Origin: Amorphochlora amoebiformis
Taxonomy: Eukaryota; Cercozoa; Chlorarachniophyceae
Length of the DNA stretch: 64,000 nt
Assembly: GCA_054601695.1 (NCBI GenBank)
Contig: BAAHQB010000059.1
Coordinates: 806,001 to 870,000 of the forward strand
Direction: 5' to 3'
The position numbers were made by a program, and so were the translations under genes. The notes under the pieces were generated by a model. It ran no database searches and had not been told where the DNA came from. It saw only the letters and a list, made by a program, of their open reading frames with translations. This document shows positions 49,484-64,000 of this stretch, in pieces (positions within the stretch are counted from its first letter, which is position 1; each line of letters opens with the position of its first letter).

Positions 49484-51130
49484 TCACGATCGAGCCTGGT
49501 AGGCCACATGGCAAATGATTGCTTTGAGGTTCTTGTCGCGTTAAGCCTGCTAGCTACACTAGTAATAATGGCGGCCGGCAAGTGCAGATCGTCACCTCCG
49601 CGTCTCAATTAAACCTTTCGCAGAGGCGATATCGATTGTGAACACTTTAAACTGTGACTCCGAAATGGCCGGATAGATGGTTTGATCGTACATATCTACT
49701 GGATCTATAGATGGTCATACAACTGGAAATGGTCATGCAACTAGAACAAGCTACATAAGCTAGATAAGTTTCACTAAAGGTAGATAAGAGTAAACTAGAT
49801 CGATAGCCTAGATAGTCCAGATACCACAGGCACCAGCTAGACCAGAGACATGCGTGTGCATGAACTATAGGATAGACTAACTCCAAGAACTAACTAGACT
49901 AATGATGAAATCTAGTAAATAGAGTTTATACCCTCTAGAAATGTTGTATCTAATCGCAGCAATGATATCCTGTTCTGATGTCCACAGATTGGGTAGATTT
50001 ATCGTGTATTCTAGTATTAATGAAACATAGAACGGAGTAGTAAGTACGTAAGTACGTTAGTAGATACGTACGTAGATGTGTACCTACGTGTTAGGTACGC
50101 AACGTACGTGTTAGGTACGCATGTCGTCATATTTATGCGTATGTTGTCAAGTTTGATACGTACGAACCGTGACGTAAACAGTAAACATAGTACCCATGTG
50201 CGCATGTTGGTGCGTACGTAGGTAAGTTAGTCTAGAAATGTATCTAATGATTCTAATCGCAGCAATGATATCCTGGTCTGATGTCCACAGATTGGGTAGA
50301 TTTATCGTGTATTCTAGTATTAATGAAACGTAGAACGGAGTAGTAAGTACGTAAGTACGTTAGTAGATACGTGCGTAGATGTGTACGTGTTAGGTACGCA
50401 TGTCGTCATATTTATGCGTGTGTTGTCAAGTTTGATACGTACGTACCATGACGTAAACATAGTTAGTACCCATGTGCGCATGTTGGTGCGTACGTAGGTA
50501 AGTTAGTACGCATGTATGACGAATCATTGACGATACCATGGTGTAAACTAGGTAGTGTTGTACAAAAATGTAGGTACGTATTAAGTGGACTATATTATTG
50601 TGCCATTATTGTTGTCACATGATTCCGAAGATAAGGAAGTTACAGTCGAGAAGACTAGACCTGAGATCATGTGGTATTATTTCTAGTATTTACTGATCAT
50701 GATACACCCAAGCCAAATGTTCTTGCTAGACTATGATCTAGATGATATATGCTTTATAATTAATAGCTATAGTCTAGATAGTATTTATCATGAGCATAAT
50801 GTTAATTGCAAATTTCACGTTAGGTTCTTTCCTCTAGATACTGCGCCTAATTACAACTTCGGCGAATTTTTGCCTACCAGAGCGGGTTTTGGCGGGTCTG
50901 GTAAGAATTCAAAAGCCTGTGATAAAGACGACATACACACGGGACGTACAATTTTAATTTCTGAACTGGCCAATGAATCCGACACTAGACACTTTCCTGA
51001 ATTCTAATGGAGCCAGAGGAATGCAATTTCTTTCGCTATCATATCTTCTAGTGGCTGTCAGGGAGCCACTACACGGGTTTTTGGTCTACACTACCGCAAC
51101 TTTTCGCTCTACAGGGTGTTCCTTTTGAAT
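49484..51130. other. Convergent spacer, ACGT- and CTAGT-rich, with weak ORF
   Basis: Between the SDR 3' end and the CaaX gene 3' end. It lacks TA microsatellites until 51180. It contains a 303-bp tandem duplication (separate entry) and a 102-codon plus-strand frame at 50699-51007 (starting MIHPSQMFLLDYDLDD) with no recognised family, no splice context and CTAGAT-rich sequence. I consider it possible but unsupported as a gene. Confidence 0.4.
49935..50513. repeat. 303-bp tandem duplication of ACGTA-rich DNA
   Basis: Copy 1 about 49935-50233, copy 2 about 50234-50513, anchored on GCAGCAATGATATCCTG at 49956 and 50259. Each carries GTAAGTACGTAAGTACGTTA and CGTACGTAGGTAAGTTAG at the same relative position. 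A 19-22 bp internal duplication (TACGTGTTAGGTACGCA) is present only in copy 1. The copies differ by only a few per cent, so the event is recent. Confidence 0.9.
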
Positions 51131-51428
51131 TTACATAACGGCGCACGATCCTGAGTACATATGCGTAAAGAAGCTATTATCTAGATTACATAAGATAAAT
51201 ATTATGTACATATTATTATATACATACATATGTAAAGGTATATGTATTATACATACATATATATGTTATACATATACACATACACATACACACATATATA
51301 TATATATATATATACATTTATATGTGTATTTCTTTATCATATGCATACATACGAATAATATTCTACGTTCTCAATAAATATTTGTTATACATATAATATA
51401 TATCTGTATATATATTCTAGGTATACAC

Positions 51429-51509
<81 letters not shown>

Positions 51510-51653
51510 TGTACATATATATATATAAATATATTTATATTGTATGTATATGTATTATATATATATATATATATACATTATACATATATATATATATATA
51601 TATATATATCATACATACATACATATAAATATATATATTGAGATGATACATTT

Positions 51654-51691
<38 letters not shown>

Positions 51692-51860
51692 GTATATATT
51701 TTTATATATGTATACATATATATTATATGTACACATACATATACATATCTATATGTACCGCGCTTCTTGAACTTTTCGGACTCCACCGAATGCGAGGATC
51801 TCTCCTGAAGCGAAGATTATTCGCAAAATATTAACTTTTACTATTTATAGCATATACATA

Positions 51861-51894
<34 letters not shown>

Positions 51895-51908
51895 AATATA
51901 TAAAATAA

Positions 51909-51949
<41 letters not shown>

Positions 51950-52248
51950 AGACCTTCAATTTGAGTTCTAGGTTGCCTTTCATGAGCAGGCCTACCCACC
52001 CCTGGGATATATATTATGAGCAGCGTAAACAATAGGTTATCAAGTGAAATAATAGAAACATATGTGTACAGAAACATATGTGTACAGAAACATATGTGTA
52101 CAGAAACATATGTGTACAGAAACATATGTGTACAGATACAAAGTATATTTATCTATATATATATATATTTACTCATATATACATGTAATATATATATATA
52201 TATATATATATACATGCATATATATATATATATATATATGTATGTGTT

Positions 52249-52295
<47 letters not shown>

Positions 52296-52328
52296 GTATA
52301 TGTGAAAAAAAAAATATCTATATGTATG

Positions 52329-52375
<47 letters not shown>

Positions 52376-52844
52376 GTATATTCATACATGTATGCCATAT
52401 GTGTGAGCATAATAACAATACTAATCGTACGGTAACGGTCTTGAACGCGATGTCATCCCAGTTCTCGGACCCTGGGTTAGAGCTACGATTAGTCTTAGGA
52501 TTAGTATAATTTTACACTAGGATCAGCTTTAAGGCTGAGATTAACGTTGAGAGTGATAACTTAATACATATACAATATATATATATATATATATATATAT
52601 ACACGTAAACACGAATCAGGCTACCCGATACGAAGTTTCAAAAAGAAGTGACAAGGCGTGACATCACGCCATGTACATCACGCCATGTACATCACGCCAT
52701 GTGATGCTCAGGAAATTTGCCGGAAGATTCTAGTACTCTGTACACACATACCCAGTTTTTCCCAAGTAATCATAATCCAACTGGCAAAACTTAACGGGTC
52801 TCAACCGAATCATGATCTATCATTGGTATGTCAGACACTGCGAT

Positions 52845-52883
<39 letters not shown>

Positions 52884-52895
52884 AATGTATGTATA

Positions 52896-52940
<45 letters not shown>

Positions 52941-53052
52941 TCTTTTATAATATTTTAGATATATATATATATATATTTATTTATATATATTGTGTATATA
53001 TATATATTTATATATACGATATATATATATATATATACATGTATCTATATAA

Positions 53053-53084
<32 letters not shown>

Positions 53085-53216
53085 GTAAATATATATGTGT
53101 ATATGTATATATGTATACATACATGCATAAATGCACTCGCATATACATATACACGCACACACACACATATATATATATTTTATATATATATATATATATT
53201 ATATATATATATATAT

Positions 53217-53256
<40 letters not shown>

Positions 53257-53407
53257 CATATGTATGAATACATTTTATTGTCGTGTATAAAGATATTCTT
53301 GTTAGATACATTTGTATAGGTTCATTCATGTGCTATATTTTAGATATATAACATATATTATTATATAGAATATATATACATATATATAATATATGTAATA
53401 TAATATG

Positions 53408-53444
<37 letters not shown>

Positions 53445-54077
53445 TATACACATATATGTATATTTATATATACATATATACATATATATATATATATGTA
53501 TAATATACATACATATATATATATATATGTATAATACTAGACTTAGGGTTAGGGATACTAACTCACTTTATTTTAGGGTTAATACTAGACTTAGGGTTAG
53601 GGTTAACACTAACTCACTTAATTTTAGGGTTAATACTAGACTTAGGGTTAGGGTTAATATTAACTCACTTAGGGTTAGGGTTAATACAAGGCTTAGGGTT
53701 AGGTTCACTTAGGGTTAGGGTTAATACTAAGGGTTAGGGTTAATACAAGGCTTAGAGTTAGGGTTAATACTAACTCACTTAGGGTTAGGGTTAACAAAAA
53801 CTCACTTAGGGTTAGGGTTAATACCAACTCACTTTGGGTTAGGGTTAATACTAGACTTAGGGCTAGAGTTTATAACAACTCACCTCGGGTTAGGGTTAGT
53901 AATATAATATTTATATACATGAATTTACATATATATGTATATAAATATACATATATATATATATATATATATGTGTATATATATATACATGTATTTATAC
54001 TATATCTCATGTACACCACCCGCAGCTTTGAAGAGAACGGAGCGGAAGCTAAGAGGAAGCGCGACTCGAAAGGACAT
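51131..54077 (-). CDS. Small protein with C-terminal CaaX prenylation box
   Basis: Exons 54020-54077, 52431-52471, 51954-52001, 51759-51804, 51131-51150; in phase, 70 aa. The four distal exons are well supported: [44 protein letters not shown], and a 20-nt last exon encoding SCAVM and TAA. The end is a textbook polybasic stretch plus Cys-Ala-Val-Met, expected to be farnesylated and to place the protein on a membrane. The first exon ([19 protein letters not shown]) is less sure because the same DNA is open and plausible on the plus strand; more upstream exons may exist. No globular family is recognised. Confidence 0.5.
52055..52140. repeat. 16-bp tandem repeat AGAAACATATGTGTAC, five copies
   Basis: Five consecutive copies of a 16-bp unit containing the palindrome CATATG, with the last diverging to AGATAC. 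It lies in the intron between CaaX-gene exons 52001 and 52431. Confidence 0.9.
52640..52850. repeat. Dispersed element copy A (CATCACGCCATG family)
   Basis: Starts with three tandem ACATCACGCCATGT units at 52660-52700, then about 140 bp of ordinary DNA ending CGATAACAATATATA. The same order (GTGACA, ATCACGCCATGT, GAATNTTC, AATCCAA, TAACAATATATA) recurs at 54860-55055. Both insertions end in a (TA)n run. Confidence 0.6.
53525..53905 (+). repeat. TTAGGG-derived higher-order satellite
   Basis: Eleven or more units in which (TTAGGG)1-3 TTAATACTA is followed by GACTTAGGG, AAGGCTTAGGG or ACTCACTT spacers. The spacer ACTAACTCACTTNGGGTTAG repeats about seven times. It is a composite satellite, not a simple telomere array. 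It lies in the first intron of the CaaX gene model. Confidence 0.88.
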
Positions 54078-54237
54078 AATACCTACAAGTGAGCTTAAAA
54101 TTAGAAGAATTTCACCAGGTTGGATTGAAGTCGATATTTTTCAACCCACCCTTCTCTATCACAGAATCCGAACAGTGATCGGCCAGTGCCTGAGTATGCT
54201 TAGTGAGATGTATAATTTATTCATACATACGTACACG

Positions 54238-54317
<80 letters not shown>

Positions 54318-54396
54318 ATGATACGTGCAAAACTTGCAGAGAACTCTGAACCCAACTTAACCTATCCCTAAACCTGAACCCCAACGTGACCTCCAG

Positions 54397-54471
54397 TTCA
54401 GTGTAGTTGTGGGTCTCAAAACACCGTGCAAACTGGGTGATTACATAGATGTTGCCGAATTATGTCAATGA
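54397..54471 (+). CDS. Candidate terminal exon, unassigned plus-strand gene
   Basis: After a CTCCAG acceptor, 25 codons read FSVVVGLKTPCKLGDYIDVA and end LCQ-TGA, with good coding character. A possible upstream exon is 54021-54160 on the same strand (IRRISPGWIEVDIFQPTLLY, donor ACA-GTGATC, phase 0), but that DNA overlaps the first exon proposed for the CaaX gene on the opposite strand; at most one is right. Family unknown. Confidence 0.3.
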   Translation, partial: FSVVVGLKTPCKLGDYIDVAELCQ

Positions 54472-54634
54472 ATACTTATGTACGTAAAATGATATTGTAT
54501 AAATGTGTATATACATATATATGTTATGTATATATGTATATTTATACACATATACATATACATGTGTATAATACTATATGTACGCATATGTATATGTGTA
54601 TATTAAGATATTTCCATTTATATATGTATGTATA

Positions 54635-54673
<39 letters not shown>

Positions 54674-54689
54674 AAAAAAACAATATTAA

Positions 54690-55046
54690 TAGCATGAGGG
54701 GACGCAGTTCGAAGAGTAGATATCGATAGCGTGTTGAAGGATAGCCGTACGTATACTACAGATAGCTAGAGATCGCTGGAGACTCCCGAGGTTTTTGGAG
54801 ATCGTCCCATCCGGTAGTAACCGGCAGTATCCGGTAGTACCCGATAGTCGGTAGTAACAAGTGACAGGACATGACATCACGCCATGTCACGATTCCAGAA
54901 CTTTCCCGAATATTCGAGTGTGTTCGAGAAGTAAGACATTCCTCGAAATATCTTGAACTGCCTGAGAATTTCCCTTTATCATTTTGTTATAATCCAAACG
55001 GACTTCAATCGAACTACATATACTAATACCAATATACCGTTGCGTT

Positions 55047-55055
<9 letters not shown>
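54690..55055. repeat. Dispersed element copy B with CCGGTAGTAACCGG block
   Basis: At 54800-54860, short CCGGTAGTAACCGGCAGTATC-type direct and inverted repeats, then GTGACAGGACATGACATCAC and 180 bp parallel to 52640-52850, ending TAACAATATATA. Divergent from copy A, but the motif order is conserved. Confidence 0.55.
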
Positions 55056-55086
<31 letters not shown>

Positions 55087-55548
55087 CAAGTGTATGATAG
55101 TGTATACATGTAAATATGACGTAGTTATCTATTCTCCGTTCAAAATACATACCTGAAGGAGGTAGTTTATCACCATTGCCACATTCATCGATGCATTCTG
55201 AATCAACATGTGAATGTGTCAATATATATATGTATATGTGTATATAAATGTACATATGATATATATATATATATATATATATATATTACACTATGTGAAC
55301 ATTAGCAATATTGTATTCTACACATATACATCTTCATATGGTAATTGTACGTATTATAAATATACACCTATATGTATATTATACATTCCACGTTTCCCAG
55401 TATGTCTTATATCTCATATCTTATATGATCTATATAATACATACACATATAATTGTGTGTGTTATTTGCTCGTAAATAATTATTATATGCATAAGAATGT
55501 GTCAAGAACCATAAGGAACATAGACGACAGAGTTGTAGGGAAAGTAAG

Positions 55549-55686
55549 GTGAAAAAAGGAGAGCGCGATATCAATCCAGAGCAGGTGGAGAAGAAGATCA
55601 AGAGGAGAAACAAAGGGAAAAAGCTATTAATTGCCAGACGACGCAAGACCACGAGAAAGGCGAAAAGAGGGTTAGAGAGAAAATAA
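55549..55686 (+). CDS. Candidate terminal exon encoding a very basic C-terminus
   Basis: After a TAAG acceptor-like site the plus strand is open for 45 codons, extremely Lys/Arg-rich (KKGERDINPEQVEKKIKRRN, then LLIARRRKTTRKAKRG) and ends LERK-TAA. The stop overlaps AATAAA, a possible polyadenylation signal. It looks like the tail of a nucleolar or ribosome-associated protein, but upstream exons were not found. The reverse strand is also open, with hydrophobic composition. Confidence 0.3.
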   Translation: MKKGERDINPEQVEKKIKRRNKGKKLLIARRRKTTRKAKRGLERK

Positions 55687-55944
55687 ATTCCAAAAAAACG
55701 TGACAATCTAACCTCCTTCGAACGATGAAATCTTGTGAGACATTTAACCCACTTACCGGACGGTACAGCAAGACATGTATTAAAAGAAAATTAAAAAGGG
55801 AGCGTGATTGATAAGCTTACCTACTCGGTTGGGTTAAGCTTAGATCGAGATTAGAGGGTTAGGTTAGGCTTAGTGCTGGATTTCATTCTTTTTAAAGATG
55901 ATGCTTCTTACTTGTTCGCAGGAGGACGGGCTGTCTGCCATCTG

Positions 55945-56015
<71 letters not shown>

Positions 56016-56143
56016 CTATTAATATACATATATATATATATATATATATGTATAAATATGTTTATGTAATGTATTTATATATTTATATAAATGTGTACAT
56101 ATGTAATATATATATATATATATACATATAATATATATGTATA

Positions 56144-56181
<38 letters not shown>

Positions 56182-56202
56182 TTTTATGTATATATATATA
56201 TA

Positions 56203-56253
<51 letters not shown>

Positions 56254-56422
56254 TGTATGTCGGGATCGGGTTTCCATGGGGTTTGGTTACCAGGGTTAGG
56301 GATATTGAGTGCTTGGGGTTGATAGCGCTTTGTCCCTTGATATGAAAAGTTTCGGCTGTATATGTATAATATACATTCATTACTATATATATATATAATA
56401 TATATATATATATATGTTTATA

Positions 56423-56467
<45 letters not shown>

Positions 56468-56511
56468 CAGATAATATGTACATATATATATATGTTTGTA
56501 TATATACAATG

Positions 56512-56561
<50 letters not shown>

Positions 56562-56755
56562 TATACAAAGTATATACATATATATACTGTATATATTACA
56601 TGTAAACCATTTATGCAGTGTATACATACGTATATATTTTATATATATAAAGATATCTATTATATCTGTACGTATATCTACATGTATTTTTACATATCCT
56701 TCTTTGTAATGCACAATCGGGTATGTGCGAGTGTAAAACACGCGCGAACATTTAC

Positions 56756-56808
<53 letters not shown>

Positions 56809-57049
56809 TACACTTATGTAGATATGTGTGAAATATTTATACATATATATACAAATATATATTATATATAATATATATATATATATATATACATATATAT
56901 AAACATATATGTATTCTATATATGTGAACTTCTATGCTCACCATTCACACGATCCCTTGTAACCTTAGCATCCGCAAGATGAATAGGCTCCCCAGGAGTC
57001 ATTAGCACAAACTTGGCTATACCCTTCATTTATATGTCATCAAAGTTAT

Positions 57050-62761
<5,712 letters not shown>

Positions 62762-62896
62762 CGCTGTGTAAGAATTGTATATTATGTATGCGTATATATA
62801 TATATACATAATGTAGGCATATATAGTATATACATACATATATATATATGAATATTCATATACATAATTATATATATATATACACACACATACCCC

Positions 62897-62927
<31 letters not shown>

Positions 62928-63155
62928 TGCATGCATTATGATATGTACATATACAGGGTCAGGGTTACGTTGGGTTAGGGTTACGGTTAGGGTTAGGTTA
63001 CAGTTAGGGTTAGGGTTAGGTTATGTTAGGCTTAGGGTTAGGGTTAGGGTTAGGGTTAGGGTTAGGGGTTAGGGATTAGGGTTAGGATTCAGTATGTCGT
63101 GAGAATAGTGTTTAGCAGGAAACTGGTTTGGTTGGGGTTAGGTTAGAGTTAACAT

Positions 63156-63333
63156 ACATATTATATATATATATATATATATGTGTGTATATATATATAT
63201 TATTATATAATATATATATATATGTATAATATATATATATATGTATAATATATATATATATATATAATATATAATATATATATATATATATGTGTGTGTG
63301 TCGGTATATGTGTGATAGATCATGTATAATGCG

Positions 63334-63374
<41 letters not shown>

Positions 63375-63614
63375 TATATACCTATATATGTTTATATATG
63401 TATATTATATACATATATATATATATATATTATATACATTACATATATATGTTTTTATATATATAAATTTATTATATATATATATATATATATATATGAT
63501 TATACATGTATATATTTATATCTATATATGCACATAAATTTATATATATGTGTATGTAGATATACATTATATAATATATATATATACATATACATAGATG
63601 TATAGATATGCACG

Positions 63615-63654
<40 letters not shown>

Positions 63655-63793
63655 TATGTGTATATCTACGATATGTGTCACAGCATGTACATACAAATAT
63701 TAAGCCACTCTATTTTATAATCTTAATAGTAATTCACTCAGATAACTAGAAAATATTCTTAGTAAGCCACTCTATTTTATAATCTTAATATAT

Positions 63794-63826
<33 letters not shown>

Positions 63827-64000
63827 ATATGATATAAGATATATACATATATATTTACATATATTTATATATATACATATATGTATGTAATTATATATTG
63901 AAATATTATATATATATGTATATGTGTATATATATATATTATATACATACATATTTTAATATATAATTATATGTATGTTGAAAATTATATAGATACTATA
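63156..64000. repeat. AT microsatellite terminal region with a 28-bp direct repeat
   Basis: Almost entirely (TA)n and TATG/CATA variants. One unique feature: TAAGCCACTCTATTTTATAA plus TCTTAATA appears at 63701 and again at 63762, separated by 33 bp. No coding or RNA feature is seen. Confidence 0.85.

Noticed and set aside
50699-51007. 102-codon ORF as a gene
   Set aside because: No recognisable family, no regulatory or splice context, and its reading runs through CTAGAT-rich spacer DNA; left as part of the spacer description.
52055-52140. CRISPR-like array
   Set aside because: Sixteen-bp units are contiguous without unique spacers, in a eukaryotic intron.

Overview
This window is nuclear DNA of an intron-rich unicellular eukaryote, most likely a flagellated alga. 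There are no bacterial-style operons. Coding sequence is cut into many short exons (about 20-660 nt) joined by GT-AG introns and one probable GC-AG intron. Introns and intergenic DNA are filled with (TA)n, purine/pyrimidine tracts and degenerate TTAGGG arrays. Three recognised genes point to the lifestyle. DPCD implies cilia or flagella. A methyltransferase of the family found in cyanobacteria and plastids, with a transit/Tat-like N-terminus, implies a plastid. ATG18 and a MINDY-3 deubiquitinase are general eukaryotic genes. The lineage itself cannot be fixed from this sequence.

I rebuilt the genes by hand from protein similarity, splice sites and phase continuity. Layout: ATG18/WIPI-like gene (72-2724, -); MINDY-3-like deubiquitinase with an N-terminal UIM and four inserted RanBP2/NZF zinc fingers (3065-12729, +); a 118-aa orphan gene (13112-17918, -); a weak 57-aa gene model (19034-21212, -) inside TTAGGG-rich DNA; a 247-aa orphan gene (22087-28373, -); an unresolved stretch with candidate exons (28374-30222); a plastid-type class I methyltransferase (30223-36508, +); DPCD (37348-42459, -); an atypical short-chain dehydrogenase with a long basic N-terminal region (43232-49483, +); a duplicated ACGT-rich spacer; a small CaaX-box protein (51131-54077, -); candidate plus-strand exons (54.0-55.7 kb); an RGS-like protein (57050-62761, -); and a terminal repeat-only region.

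Gene pairs are often divergent (ATG18/MINDY-3; DPCD/SDR) or convergent (MINDY-3/118-aa gene; methyltransferase/DPCD; SDR/CaaX gene). Interstitial TTAGGG arrays occur mostly in long introns and spacers at about 6.9, 14.6-15.2, 17.8-18.2, 19-21.5, 23-28, 37.7-38.1, 53.5-53.9 and 62.5-63.1 kb. A second, about 80-bp dispersed sequence travels with several of them. The strongest novelty is the zinc-finger-bearing MINDY-3 architecture. Next are the TTAGGG-linked dispersed element and the SDR with Glu in place of the catalytic Lys. Very long Tyr/Ile-rich open frames are translations of (TA)n and are not genes.
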